Numbered from the stretch's first letter, positions 26,394 through 35,435 are shown. The stretch is DNA of 35,836 nucleotides from CAZOZP01 sp964584325 (GCA_964584325.1 CAZOZP010000037.1:1-35836); one strand, 5' to 3'. Notes: generated by a model from the sequence alone, not told the origin. Numbers and translations are program-made.

Positions 26394-27125
26394 TTATTTA
26401 TTTTCAAATGATGAATTAAACCTTACAATTTTTTCCCAATTTATTCTTCCTTCAGTATCACAAAATTCATTAGAAAAGTTTCTTGTAAAGCGATTAATTA
26501 AATGATGGTAACTCTCATAGAATTCATCATTTTTCTCTTTAGCCCGATGATCAAGCGGTTTTATAATGTCAATAAATAAGTTAGTATCATTAGAAATGAA
26601 TTCCCAAAATCTTTGTCCGCAATACTTGAAATAATCACCTTTATCCGGATTATTATCAACTCCGTAGCAACATCCGTTTACTGCAACAATGGATAGTTTT
26701 GAATTACTTGTGCGAATTGTTTTTTGGGCAGTCTTAAAATCCAATAACATTTTTTTAATTTGAGAACTGTTTCCCCAGTTTGGCCCTGATTTTATTGTAA
26801 CAATATTTCTTATACCATCTCTATCAAACTCAAGATCAATACCCGGAATTCCGGATTTCCAACCGCCATAGACTATCTGATTTACATATATGGCCAGCCC
26901 TTCCAGCCAATCTCCAAAAATGGTTTCTTCATTTGAAGACAGGTGAGCATCCATAATAATTTTTATTAAACTCTCAGAAGTCTGAATATTTTTTGCTTTA
27001 TATAGATATGGATTTTTTCTTTTAAGAATGGTATATAACTTGAGATTTTCCAAACTCTTTATTCTTTTTTGATGAAATGAACCAATATTATGTTCAACAT
27101 AATCATTAATCCTATCAATCAGCAT
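26394..27125 (-). CDS. Type II restriction endonuclease, PmeII-like family
   Basis: A 243-aa protein that cuts DNA at a site protected by the neighbouring methyltransferase. Family-like segments are KNPYLYKAKNI, AHLSSNEETIFGDWLEGLAI, then a PD-(D/E)XK-type core GIDLEFDRDGIRNIVTIKSGP (Asp near the start, IxKSG lysine at the end), NWGNSSQIKK, VNGCCYG, and GDYFKYCGQRFWEFIS. I recognise this as the family named after PmeII, from memory only. ATG 27125 is preferred over 27215: GAGGG lies 8 bases upstream and the overlap with the methyltransferase is then just 11 bases. The recognition sequence cannot be derived here. Confidence 0.85.
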   Translation of the reverse strand: MLIDRINDYVEHNIGSFHQKRIKSLENLKLYTILKRKNPYLYKAKNIQTSESLIKIIMDAHLSSNEETIFGDWLEGLAIYVNQIVYGGWKSGIPGIDLEFDRDGIRNIVTIKSGPNWGNSSQIKKMLLDFKTAQKTIRTSNSKLSIVAVNGCCYGVDNNPDKGDYFKYCGQRFWEFISNDTNLFIDIIKPLDHRAKEKNDEFYESYHHLINRFTRNFSNEFCDTEGRINWEKIVRFNSSFENK

Positions 27126-27969
27126 TACCGTAACCCTCTTTTTTTTCGAATAAATAATACTCTGAAACAGATAAATCTTTTCGTACCATCTCGTAGTAAT
27201 CAGGAACAATATCAATTCCTATTGAATTTCTTTTCAATTTTTGAGCTACTGTTAATGTTGTACCTGATCCCATAAAAGGATCCAACACTGTGTCATATTC
27301 TTTTGTAAACAGTTTAATAAACCAGGCCGGTAATTCTTCAGGAAAGGCAGCACTGTGACTTTTATTATTGCATTCCGTAGCAAGATGCAAAACATTTGTC
27401 GGATACGCCATTTCTCGATGCATCCAATTAGAAATATTTTTACCGAACCCGCTGCCGACTTTAGAATTATCCCTTGTTTTATCGGTCTGCGACAAGTTCT
27501 TTAATCTGGTTTTAGCCCAATCCCCGGTTGGAACCATCACTTCTTCCTGATACATATTAAACTTTCGATCTTTATTGAATTGTAACAGTCTTTCCCAAGC
27601 ATCCCTGAATCTATTCGGCCATTTTCCCGGATAACAGTTTTTTTTATGCCAAATAAATTCTTCTGTCCATAACCATCCCTGTTTTCTCATTTCCAGTATC
27701 AGTTCCATAACATAAGTACTTCGCTCTCCGTCTATAACTTTTTCCTTAATATTTAGAATAAAAGTTCCGGTAGGTTTTAATACTCTCAATAACTCTTCAG
27801 ATATCGGTAAAAACCAATCAACATATTCCTCTGCTCGAATTCCGCCGTAAGTATTTTTTCTTTGATCGGTGTATGGCGGCGAAGTAACAATCAAATCTAT
27901 AGTATTGCTTTCAAATGATTTAAGAACTTCTTTGCTGTCACCAAGATATGTTTCAGTTTTCACTTCCAT
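27115..27969 (-). CDS. Type II DNA methyltransferase (TSPPY class, probably N4-cytosine or N6-adenine)
   Basis: A 284-aa beta-class amino-methyltransferase with catalytic TSPPY (about 29-33) near the N-terminus and the SAM-binding DPFMGSGTT (about 235-243) near the C-terminus, followed by NSIGIDIVPDYYEM. SPPY is commonest in N4-cytosine enzymes but is also seen in N6-adenine ones. The middle holds a target-recognition region (about 110-200). It starts 2 bases after cysS ends and overlaps the endonuclease start, so the pair is co-expressed, possibly by read-through from cysS. This placement inside a housekeeping operon suggests acquisition. Confidence 0.92.
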   Translation of the reverse strand: MEVKTETYLGDSKEVLKSFESNTIDLIVTSPPYTDQRKNTYGGIRAEEYVDWFLPISEELLRVLKPTGTFILNIKEKVIDGERSTYVMELILEMRKQGWLWTEEFIWHKKNCYPGKWPNRFRDAWERLLQFNKDRKFNMYQEEVMVPTGDWAKTRLKNLSQTDKTRDNSKVGSGFGKNISNWMHREMAYPTNVLHLATECNNKSHSAAFPEELPAWFIKLFTKEYDTVLDPFMGSGTTLTVAQKLKRNSIGIDIVPDYYEMVRKDLSVSEYYLFEKKEGYGNAD

Positions 27970-27971
27970 AA

Positions 27972-29369
27972 TTAAACCTTCTTATATGTACTTCCGGTTT
28001 TACTGTCTTTAATCTCAACCCCGAGGCGGTTAAGTTCCTGTCTTATTTCATCAGCAAAGGCATAGTTTTTTTCTGCTTTTAGTCTGAACCTTACATTAAG
28101 CAGAAGACTAATCAATTCGTCTTCAATAGAGCCGGACGATGAAGTCTCGCTTTCAAAAGAAGCAATTCCCAGTACACTGCAGGCAGTTTTTTCAAGAAAT
28201 TCTTCGGCTTGGCGGTAAAACTCAGCATTCATATTTTTTCCGGCAATTTCCGTATTGAATGCTCTTACGAAATCATATATAACAGCAACGGCTTTAGGTG
28301 TGTTGAAATCATCATCCATCGCAGTTTCAAAATGCTTGTAAAAAGAGCTGAAATCCAGACTTCCCGTTTCGCTTCCCGGATTTTTCAGACCTTCTTTTAC
28401 TGCTTCAACTGTATTTGTTATTTTTTCCAATCCTTTTTGTGCTGAATGAATAAGGTCTTCGCTGAAATTTAGCTGTCCGGCATAATGAGCCTGGCAAAGA
28501 AAGACTCTTACTGCTTCCTTTGGGTATTTCTTAAGAATATCTCTTGCCGTAAAGAAATTTCCGAGAGATTTAGACATCTTTTCGTTATCAATATTAAGGA
28601 ATCCGAAATGCAGCCAGTATTTAACAAAAGCCTTGCCTGATGCCGCTTCGCTCTGGGCAATCTCGTTTTCGTGATGCGGAAATATCAAATCGCTGCCGCC
28701 GGCATGAATGTCTATTGTTTCGCCGAGGTGGCAGCTGCTCATTGCCGAGCATTCAATATGCCATCCGGGACGCCCTTTCCCCCACGGACTCTCCCAGTAA
28801 GGTTCTCCTTCCTTAGCTTTTTTCCATAAAGAAAAATCCAGCGGATTCTTTTTACTTTCATTAATCTCAACCCTTGCCCCGGATTCAAGGTCTTCCGTGT
28901 TTTTTCCGCTTAATTTTCCGTAACCTTCAAAACTGTTCACATCATAGAAAACATCTCCGTCTATATTATAAGCGTGTCCTTTTTCCATAAGAGCAGAAAT
29001 CATTTCAATTATTTGGTTTATGTGTTCCGTGGCTTTCGGGTTTATTGTAGCTTTTTTTATTCCGAGTTTGGCAATATCCTCAAAGAAAGCTTCCGAATAA
29101 GTCTTTGCGACCTGCTCAAAAGATACATTCTGTTCGTTTGCCTTTCTGATAATTTTATCATCAATATCAGTCAGGTTCATTACGAAATTTACATCATAGC
29201 CTTTGTATTCGAGATATCGTCTTATAATATCGGACATAATGAACGACCTGCCGTTTCCTATATGAAAATAGTCATAAACAGTAGGGCCGCACATATACAT
29301 ATTTACTTTAGGCGGATTGATTGGAATAAATTCTTCTTTCTTTTTACTAAGAGTATTGTATATCAGCAT
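27972..29369 (-). CDS. cysS: Cysteine--tRNA ligase
   Basis: The 465-aa class I synthetase charges tRNA-Cys. Motifs are the zinc ligand Cys27 in MYMCGPTVYDYFHIGN (HIGN variant of HIGH at 36-39), DIDDKII, GWHIECSAMS (second zinc Cys), FPHHENEIAQSEA (His/Glu ligands) and KMSKSLGNF near 265. Length and the short C-terminal anticodon-binding helix (about 430-465) are normal. A GGTGAT tract precedes the ATG. It leads into the restriction-modification genes on the same strand. Confidence 0.97.
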   Translation of the reverse strand: MLIYNTLSKKKEEFIPINPPKVNMYMCGPTVYDYFHIGNGRSFIMSDIIRRYLEYKGYDVNFVMNLTDIDDKIIRKANEQNVSFEQVAKTYSEAFFEDIAKLGIKKATINPKATEHINQIIEMISALMEKGHAYNIDGDVFYDVNSFEGYGKLSGKNTEDLESGARVEINESKKNPLDFSLWKKAKEGEPYWESPWGKGRPGWHIECSAMSSCHLGETIDIHAGGSDLIFPHHENEIAQSEAASGKAFVKYWLHFGFLNIDNEKMSKSLGNFFTARDILKKYPKEAVRVFLCQAHYAGQLNFSEDLIHSAQKGLEKITNTVEAVKEGLKNPGSETGSLDFSSFYKHFETAMDDDFNTPKAVAVIYDFVRAFNTEIAGKNMNAEFYRQAEEFLEKTACSVLGIASFESETSSSGSIEDELISLLLNVRFRLKAEKNYAFADEIRQELNRLGVEIKDSKTGSTYKKV

Positions 29370-29447
29370 AAATCACCAATTTTTAATGCCAAAATATACA
29401 AACCCCCGGTCTTTGATTCCACTTGATTATGAAATTACCGGAAAGTG

Positions 29448-30146
29448 TCAGAATTTTGTTCCGAACTCTTTACCCTTATAGAACTTCTCTATAATAGAAG
29501 CAGCTTCTTCGGGATCATCGGTAACGGAAAAAAGATTCATATCTTCCGGATTTATATAATTGTTTTCCAGCAGTGTATTTCTGATGAAAGCCTCAAGAGG
29601 TGCCCAGAATTCCTTAACCATAAGAACAACCGGTACTTTTGAAGTCTTGCCTGTCTGAATGAGAGTCAACACCTCAAAAAGCTCGTCCAGAGTCCCGAAT
29701 CCACCGGGCATTATTATATATGCCTGAGAGTATTTGAAAAACATAACTTTTCTTACAAAGAAATATCTGAAGCTGAGCAGTTTATCTCTGTCTATATATT
29801 TATTCTCTGAGGGTTCGTGTGGAAGTTCAATACATACGCCGGTAGAACTGCCTCCGTTATCTTTGGCCCCTTTATTTGCCGCTTCCATTATTCCAGGTCC
29901 GCCCCCGGTAATTACTCCGAGTCCTTTTTTTACAAGTTCAGCGGCTACCTGTTCAGTAAGCCGGTAGTATTTATCTTCCGGTTTTGTTCGAGCTGATCCG
30001 AAAATAATAACACTTGGTTTGATGTTCGCCATTACTTCAAATCCTTCAACGAACTCTGCCATTATTCGGAAAACGCGCCACAAATCTTCGTGTGAATTGA
30101 TAATCTTTGAATTGAGATTGTCTTTTGAGGAATTGTCGAAATACAT
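29448..30146 (-). CDS. LOG-family protein (TIGR00730, Rossmann fold)
   Basis: A 232-aa protein with the LOG signature GGGPGIMEAANKGA and PGGFGTLDELFEVLT. Members are nucleoside 5'-monophosphate phosphoribohydrolases, as in cytokinin activation; older annotations call them lysine decarboxylases. The start at 30146 (ATG with GGAG 6 bases upstream) is chosen over an in-frame GTG at 30167. Biological substrate in this organism unknown. Confidence 0.92.
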   Translation of the reverse strand: MYFDNSSKDNLNSKIINSHEDLWRVFRIMAEFVEGFEVMANIKPSVIIFGSARTKPEDKYYRLTEQVAAELVKKGLGVITGGGPGIMEAANKGAKDNGGSSTGVCIELPHEPSENKYIDRDKLLSFRYFFVRKVMFFKYSQAYIIMPGGFGTLDELFEVLTLIQTGKTSKVPVVLMVKEFWAPLEAFIRNTLLENNYINPEDMNLFSVTDDPEEAASIIEKFYKGKEFGTKF

Positions 30147-30198
30147 AGAATCTCCGTTTGTTTTCACACATTATCGAAAAAACAAACGAACATTTAAG

Positions 30199-30678
30199 CT
30201 AATTCAGTTTTGCCAGAAGCTGTGTTCGTGAAACAGAGGATGGTTTATATTCAGGATTTATCTCCAGAGCCTTACCGAAGAAATATAGAGCTTGAGTCCA
30301 ATTACCTGTTTTTTCATTTAGTCGCCCCAAATTATGGAGCGGAAGATATTTTGATGAATATCCCGGAATCTGAAGCGCTTTTTCAAACCACTCTTGCGCC
30401 TGAGATATACGGTTGGTCTTCATCAGGTAACTTCCAATATCATTATAAGGATTTCCGAACGATGGGTTAAGTGCTATAGCTTTTATACATTCCTGAATTG
30501 CGGTTTCGTATTTCCCCTTTAAACTAAGCGCCCACCCTAAATAGGTATGAGCTTCTGCAGAAGGACGAATATTCAGTGAAGTTTTGTAAAAAACAATTGC
30601 TTCATCAACATTACCCTCAAGCTGTTTTATTAAACCTCTTTCTATAAGATCTTCTGCATAAGAAGAGTGTGATTCCAT
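30199..30678 (-). CDS. Small TPR protein
   Basis: A 159-aa protein without signal peptide, built of about four TPR units (DEAIVFYKTSLNIRPSAEAH; TYLGWALSLKGKYETAIQEC; NPYNDIGSYLMKTNRISQAQEW; HNLGRLNEKTGNWTQALYFF). Probably a cytoplasmic protein-binding adaptor. It precedes the LOG gene by 52 bases on the same strand. Partner unknown. Confidence 0.85.
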   Translation of the reverse strand: MESHSSYAEDLIERGLIKQLEGNVDEAIVFYKTSLNIRPSAEAHTYLGWALSLKGKYETAIQECIKAIALNPSFGNPYNDIGSYLMKTNRISQAQEWFEKALQIPGYSSKYLPLHNLGRLNEKTGNWTQALYFFGKALEINPEYKPSSVSRTQLLAKLN

Positions 30679-30728
30679 TTATACTTTTTCCTGTACTATT
30701 TTTGGAAATTCCTATTATGAAACATTTC

Positions 30729-31109
30729 CTATTTTGTATTTCCGGAATACCTGTATTCATTGAGCGGGAACTTAGGTGTTTTATCATTCAGTATCTCATA
30801 GCGTTTCTTTTTGAGATTCAGTTTCTGAGTTCTCTGAACCGGTTCGCCTTCAATTGCCGAATTCTTTGTCTCATTTAAAATCTCTATTTTTTTAGGCTTG
30901 GAAACTGTTTCCTTTTCGATATTTTTTACAATTATCAGTTTGCTTTTTTCGGAAACAACGCTAGGTACTACCGGAGGTTCAGGATTTTCCGCGGTTTTCC
31001 TTTTTGCTGCCTTCACTATTCTGTTGTACATATAGGAGTAGAGTATTATTACTACCAGAAATACCACCAGAAATATCAATATTTTACTTACCATTGGAAT
31101 AATTTCCAT
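30729..31109 (-). CDS. Small single-pass membrane protein (unknown)
   Basis: A 126-aa protein. One N-terminal membrane helix (ILIFLVVFLVVIILYSYMY) is followed by a Lys-rich cytoplasmic tail with Pro (NPEPPVVPSVV) and no recognisable domain. The start is the ATG at 31109, with CAGGAG 5 bases upstream; an in-frame GTG at 31115 falls inside that ribosome site. It is divergent from the TerB-like gene across a 191-base A/T-rich gap. Confidence 0.65.
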   Translation of the reverse strand: MEIIPMVSKILIFLVVFLVVIILYSYMYNRIVKAAKRKTAENPEPPVVPSVVSEKSKLIIVKNIEKETVSKPKKIEILNETKNSAIEGEPVQRTQKLNLKKKRYEILNDKTPKFPLNEYRYSGNTK

Positions 31110-31300
31110 AACCACTCCTGTTTTCGCGGAAAAATTTGCAATATCAATGCCAGAAATTTAAATTCTTTTTTATTAACTTTGTATAGTTGAGAAAATTATT
31201 TTTGCGTTTTTACCGAAAACATGCGCCAGATCATAATTTGAATTGTAATTATTTTGATTTTTTTCGATAGTTATGTAACGTTTTTATTTTTGGGGACGGG

Positions 31301-31750
31301 ATGGAAAAAACCTTTCATTTATCTTATATAGACAAAGGTACATTTTTAAAGGGTTTATTGATTCTAATTGCTCAAGACAGGCAAATTAGCGAGCATGAAA
31401 AAAGACTTGTAATGAAAGCCGGAAAAACCCTCGGTTTTGATAAAGAGTTTTGTGAAGAATCCATAGATCAGGTATTGCATAATTCCAATATTAAAGACGA
31501 ACCTCCGGTTTTTCACGATCCTGATTTCGCTAAAAGTTTTATAATAGACGGACTCAAATTTATCTCCAAAGACAGCCGCTATGTTAAATCCAATCTTTAC
31601 TGGCTTAAAGAAACCGTATTAAAAAATAACCTTTCATTGGATTGGTTTGAAGAGCAAATACTTACACATCTTAAAAACAAACATGAAGTTCCATACGAGA
31701 ATATTAGTTTTGAGATAGCCCACGTGCTTGAAAACAGCTATTCTCATTAA
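31301..31750 (+). CDS. TerB-like helical protein (unknown)
   Basis: A 149-aa all-helical cytoplasmic protein. DRQISEHEKRLVMKAGKTLGF followed by an aromatic/acidic stretch resembles the TerB-like fold (helices with D-x-x-I/L-S-x-x-E), an inference by eye. GGGGACGGG immediately before the ATG supports the start. It converges on the EamA transporter gene, 23 bases away, with no terminator visible between them. In the gap upstream, TAACTTTG at 31174-31181 fits the Bacteroidetes -7 pattern TAnnTTTG, though that promoter type is unproven for this organism. Confidence 0.6.
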   Translation: MEKTFHLSYIDKGTFLKGLLILIAQDRQISEHEKRLVMKAGKTLGFDKEFCEESIDQVLHNSNIKDEPPVFHDPDFAKSFIIDGLKFISKDSRYVKSNLYWLKETVLKNNLSLDWFEEQILTHLKNKHEVPYENISFEIAHVLENSYSH

Positions 31751-31773
31751 ATTTTGGATTACTTCAGTTATGC

Positions 31774-32661
31774 TTAAACAAGAAAAAGAAGAGCAACCCC
31801 TGCTACGGTTATAAAAGCTCCGATAATTGAGGCATTGGATAATTCTTCTTTATAATAATATTTAACCATCGGAAGCATAATAACCGGAACCACAGACGTT
31901 AGAGTGGAAGCAATTCCCACTTTTATCATTGCCACTGCTATAAGAGATAAAGTTACTCCTAAAAACGGGCCTGTTACAGTACCTACAACCGTAAGCCAAA
32001 ATGCACTTTTATTATTAAGTACAGCTTTAAACGGATTAAAATTCTTCTTTACTATTACCAGAAGAGGATACAGCAGAATAACCGCTGAAGTAACACGAAT
32101 AAATGACGCTAAAAATCCGTTCACATCTCCGATATTAAATGCCATTTTGGCAAACACCATTCCTACAGCTTGTCCCAGCGCTCCAAGGAATCCGTACAAA
32201 AGTCCGATCTTTTCAATCCCTTTTTCTTCGTTTCCCACATTTCTTTGAGTTACAACAATTGCAATACCGCCTATAGTTACAATAATTCCAAGAACAGCCC
32301 ATATCGAAAGAGATTCCTTCAAAAAAACAAATGCCAGAATTGCCGCAATTGCAGGAGCAAGTGCCATAATAAGCATACTAATACGGGCACCTATTGCCTT
32401 AAAAGCTTTAAATAGAAATACATCTCCGAACACAAATCCAATAAATCCGCTTATCACAAGCAGCCATATCTGTTCAGAATTCAGGTTAACCGGGATACCG
32501 GCCAATATTATTGTCAAGAATAAAAACACTGAGGCAATAACAAGTCTGGTAATATTAACGCTGACAGAATTTGTTTTGCTTGCGGCTTCAGAAAAGGCTA
32601 TGGATGTAGCTGACCAGAGGACGGCAGTGAGGAGTGCGGCTAATTCACCAAGAAAAGGCAT
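31774..32661 (-). CDS. EamA/DMT-family transporter
   Basis: A 295-aa inner-membrane protein with ten hydrophobic segments in two five-helix EamA repeats. Repeat 1 starts GELAALLTAVLWSATSIAFS and repeat 2 GLLYGFLGALGQAVGMVFAKMAF, each with the family's conserved acidic/aromatic N-terminal helix. DMT members export metabolites such as amino acids. It lies just downstream of the eno terminator, so it probably has its own promoter or relies on read-through. Substrate cannot be predicted. Confidence 0.9.
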   Translation of the reverse strand: MPFLGELAALLTAVLWSATSIAFSEAASKTNSVSVNITRLVIASVFLFLTIILAGIPVNLNSEQIWLLVISGFIGFVFGDVFLFKAFKAIGARISMLIMALAPAIAAILAFVFLKESLSIWAVLGIIVTIGGIAIVVTQRNVGNEEKGIEKIGLLYGFLGALGQAVGMVFAKMAFNIGDVNGFLASFIRVTSAVILLYPLLVIVKKNFNPFKAVLNNKSAFWLTVVGTVTGPFLGVTLSLIAVAMIKVGIASTLTSVVPVIMLPMVKYYYKEELSNASIIGAFITVAGVALLFLV

Positions 32662-32671
32662 TTTTCAGCTC

Positions 32672-32712
32672 TGTAAAAAGTACAGGCTGCCCAATTTACG
32701 GGCAGCCTCAAA
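32672..32712 (-). terminator. Rho-independent terminator of eno
   Basis: A perfect 9-bp GC-rich stem (AGGCTGCCC at 32684-32692, GGGCAGCCT at 32700-32708) with a 7-base loop, followed on the minus strand by a short T run 4 bases after the stem. It lies 17 bases past the eno stop. Confidence 0.8.
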
Positions 32713-32724
32713 TATATTATTTAA

Positions 32725-34017
32725 TTATTTTTTGCAGTTAATTGCAGCAAGACCCATATAAACTGCTGTTGAACCAAGTTCTTCTTCAATTCTGAGAAGC
32801 TGATTGTATTTTGCAACTCTGTCTGTTCTGCTGAGCGATCCGGTTTTGATTTGACCGGCATTAGTAGCAACAGCTATGTCTGCAAGAGTAGTATCTTCTG
32901 TTTCACCTGATCTGTGGCTGATTACTGAAGTATAGCCGGCTCTCTTTGCCATTTCGATTGAATCAAGAGTTTCAGTTAATGTACCAATCTGGTTAACTTT
33001 TATTAGAATTGAATTTGCAATTCCCTTGGCAATACCTTCTGAAAGTCTCTTTGTATTTGTAACGAAGAGGTCATCACCAACAAGCTGAACTTTTTTACCA
33101 AGCTGATCGGTAAGCATCTTCCAACCTTCCCAGTCGTTTTCATCCAATCCGTCTTCAATTGAAACAATAGGATACTTGCTTGTAAGAGATGCATAAACTT
33201 CAACCATTTCAGCGGCAGTTTTAACTGATTTATCTGATTTGAAGAATTCGTAAACATTCTTTTCTTTTCTGAACATTTCGCTTGAAGCAACATCAAGAGC
33301 CAGAGAAATATCGATTCCCGGTTTGTAGCCTGCTTTAGCTATAGCTTCAAGAATAACTTCGATAGCTTCTTCATTTGATTTAAGATTAGGAGCAAATCCG
33401 CCTTCATCGCCAACCGCTGTGCTGTAACCTTTTCCTTTAAGAACTGATTTCAGAGCGTGGAAAGTTTCGGTTCCCATTCTGAGTGCTTCAGCAAATGTAG
33501 GAGCGCCGTGAGGCATAATCATGAATTCCTGAAAATCTACTGTGTTATCTGCGTGACTTCCGCCGTTGATGATATTCATCATAGGAACAGGAAGAGTTTT
33601 TGCATTTGTACCGCCGATATACTGATAAAGCGGAAGACCGACAGCTTCTGCTGCAGCTTTTGCAACTGCAAGTGAAACACCGAGAATAGCGTTTGCACCA
33701 AGATTTGATTTATTAGGTGTACCGTCGAGTTCAAGAAGGAAATTATCTATACCTACCTGGTCGCAAGCATCAAAATCAATTATTTCATCTGCAATTTGTT
33801 CGTTCACATTTTCAACAGCCTTAAGAACACCTTTGCCGAGATATCTTGATTTGTCGCCGTCTCTTAACTCAACAGCTTCGTGTTCGCCGGTAGAAGCACC
33901 GCTGGGAACAGCAGCCCTTCCTACAACGCCGCATTCAAGTGCAACTTCTACTTCTACAGTAGGATTACCGCGGGAATCAAGAATTTCCCTACCCAATACA
34001 TCAACTATTGTTGTCAT
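32725..34017 (-). CDS. eno: Enolase (phosphopyruvate hydratase)
   Basis: The 430-aa glycolytic enzyme interconverts 2-phosphoglycerate and phosphoenolpyruvate. Full-length family features are GREILDSRGNPTVEVEV at the start, PSGASTGEHEA (mobile loop), GDEGGFAPNL (catalytic Glu), SIEDGLDENDWEGW (Mg ligands), LVGDDLFVTN, catalytic Lys in ILIKVNQIGTLTE, and SHRSGETED. GGAG 6 bases before the ATG supports the start. Codon use is less A/T biased than in the glycan cluster, as expected for a highly expressed gene. Confidence 0.98.
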   Translation of the reverse strand: MTTIVDVLGREILDSRGNPTVEVEVALECGVVGRAAVPSGASTGEHEAVELRDGDKSRYLGKGVLKAVENVNEQIADEIIDFDACDQVGIDNFLLELDGTPNKSNLGANAILGVSLAVAKAAAEAVGLPLYQYIGGTNAKTLPVPMMNIINGGSHADNTVDFQEFMIMPHGAPTFAEALRMGTETFHALKSVLKGKGYSTAVGDEGGFAPNLKSNEEAIEVILEAIAKAGYKPGIDISLALDVASSEMFRKEKNVYEFFKSDKSVKTAAEMVEVYASLTSKYPIVSIEDGLDENDWEGWKMLTDQLGKKVQLVGDDLFVTNTKRLSEGIAKGIANSILIKVNQIGTLTETLDSIEMAKRAGYTSVISHRSGETEDTTLADIAVATNAGQIKTGSLSRTDRVAKYNQLLRIEEELGSTAVYMGLAAINCKK

Positions 34018-34155
34018 TTTTGCTCCATTTTATGAATTGTAATTTTTTTTAGTAAACAAAATTATTAAAATTGCGGTGTAATAGCAATTCGAAGATAAGT
34101 ATAAGTTTTGATTATAACCTAAATGCACTTAATTTTATTCGGATTTTGCCGATTA

Positions 34156-34163
34156 TACATTTG
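34156..34163 (+). promoter_or_regulatory. Candidate TAnnTTTG promoter element upstream of 34189 gene
   Basis: TACATTTG, matching the Bacteroidetes -7 consensus TAnnTTTG, ends 25 bases before the ATG. A TTTTG lies upstream but at a poor distance for the -33 element. It is a single short match in an A/T-rich gap, so support is weak. Confidence 0.25.
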
Positions 34164-34188
34164 ATTATTTTTTTTATCGGATTCTCTG

Positions 34189-35121
34189 ATGGCAGTTGTT
34201 GACTCAAAATTCAAGAAAATTATTGTTAAGATTGACGAAGAAGAAAGAAAGAGACTAAAAGCCACTCTCGTTAAATTAATGAATTCCTTTCCTCATGATA
34301 TAGTTGACCGTCCGAAATTCGGTGTAATCGGCAATAAGATGTATGTAAGTCTTAAAGTTACAAAAGAATCTTACGAAAAAATAGCAGAGAAAATTCTGTT
34401 AAACAGATTTGAAATATTTAAAGACGACGACAGCCTTGATGCTGTAATAGAAAATGTTGCAAAAGTTGCCGGCAAAGGCTTAGAACAGGCCAGCGAAGCA
34501 GAAATAATGGAAAGACGCGAGAAAAAGAAACTTCTTCTGCAGGAAAATCTGACTGAATTCGCATTAACAGGCAATTACAAGGAAATTATAAAAGTATCCA
34601 GGGATAACAGCTTCGGTCCTGAGCTTGTACAGTTCGCAAGAGAACTTATACCCAGTTCAATTACAATAGCTGTTGAAGAACTTACACACAGCGGGAACGA
34701 TAAAAACCAGGCATCAATGTCTATGGCAAAACTTTTGAGAATTGCATCAGATTCACACTTGAAAACATTATCTATGATTGACCTGCTTAAGCGTGCCGGA
34801 AATGCGGCAATAGATATTTGTGCAAAACATAATCTTATGTTCGGACGCATTATTGATATTATGACCGACCCTACTCTCTACAGCGCAGTTAATGTTTATG
34901 CCGCAGTTAAATTCTGGGATACTGTTTGCGATGAGCAGGACAGATATGTTACCCACATTTCAAATGCTATCAGAAATGTTAATCCGAAGTTTTTGGTTGA
35001 TTCGCTCGAAATTGTGAAATATGAAATTACTACTCAGGAAGTAAAAATCCTCACTTCATTCATAGAGTTTCTAAAAAAGAAACAAATTGTTATTTCAACA
35101 ACTCTAGGCGACAGAAGCTAA
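34189..35121 (+). CDS. Conserved-looking helical protein of unknown function
   Basis: A 310-aa soluble protein, no signal or membrane segment. The N-terminal ~70 residues mix strands and helices (FKKIIVKIDEEERKRL, IGNKMYVSLKV). A charged linker with MERREKKKLLL (about 105-115) follows. The remainder (about 120-300) is helix after helix, with ALTGNYKEIIKVS and SMAKLLRIASD suggesting a HEAT/TPR-like solenoid. I do not recognise the family. Its codon use resembles the core genes, so it is probably native. Divergent from eno with 171 bases between. Confidence 0.75.
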   Translation: MAVVDSKFKKIIVKIDEEERKRLKATLVKLMNSFPHDIVDRPKFGVIGNKMYVSLKVTKESYEKIAEKILLNRFEIFKDDDSLDAVIENVAKVAGKGLEQASEAEIMERREKKKLLLQENLTEFALTGNYKEIIKVSRDNSFGPELVQFARELIPSSITIAVEELTHSGNDKNQASMSMAKLLRIASDSHLKTLSMIDLLKRAGNAAIDICAKHNLMFGRIIDIMTDPTLYSAVNVYAAVKFWDTVCDEQDRYVTHISNAIRNVNPKFLVDSLEIVKYEITTQEVKILTSFIEFLKKKQIVISTTLGDRS

Positions 35122-35130
35122 GTTTGATTC

Positions 35131-35200
35131 AATAAATCTGCTATTGGTAGTCTTATCCTGACAATTTTCTCTCCGCATAAGATTTATTCCTTATTTTTTT
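35131..35200 (+). terminator. Possible terminator, large-loop hairpin with T run
   Basis: A 9-bp perfect inverted repeat (AATAAATCT at 35131-35139, AGATTTATT at 35180-35188) is followed within a few bases by TTATTTTTTT. The stem is A/T-rich and the loop is about 40 bases, longer than usual, so this is a tentative terminator for the 34189-35121 gene. Confidence 0.35.
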
Positions 35201-35251
35201 GATTTTTTTAATGATTTTGGTTTATTTAGGGCTTTAATTTTTTACATTTAT

Positions 35252-35325
35252 GCCCCGGTAGCTCAGCAGGATAGAGCGTCGGTTTCCTAAACCGCAGGTC
35301 GGAGGTTCGAATCCTCTCCGGGGCA
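35252..35325 (+). tRNA. tRNA-Arg (anticodon CCU)
   Basis: A complete cloverleaf: acceptor GCCCCGG/CCGGGGC, D arm GCTC/GAGC, anticodon loop TTCCTAA (CCU, reads AGG), T arm GGAGG-TTCGAAT-CCTCT, discriminator A. CCA is not encoded. The outermost anticodon-stem pair is a U-C mismatch, tolerated at that position. AGG is a minor codon served by this tRNA. tRNA 3' ends are common integration targets, but no integrase is nearby. Confidence 0.95.
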
Positions 35326-35343
35326 CTGCTTCCCTAAATTTTT

Positions 35344-35435
35344 CATTTACACAAAATATTTACAGATTCAAATTCCCTCAACTGCTTTCGAGAGCCTCAG
35401 GCAACCGGGCGGCATTTACACAAAATTATTTACAG
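35344..35435. repeat. Pair of 22/23-base direct repeats downstream of the tRNA
   Basis: CATTTACACAAAATATTTACAG (35344-35365) and the same sequence with one extra T (35413-35435) are 69 bases apart. The segment between them is GC-richer (CGAGAGCCTCAGGCAACCGGGC) than the surroundings. No gene is visible. This and the following minisatellite account for the gene-free stretch after the tRNA. Confidence 0.85.

Noticed and set aside
29734..30231. Plus-strand frames of 77 and 70 codons
   Set aside because: They are antisense to the LOG-family gene and lack start signals.
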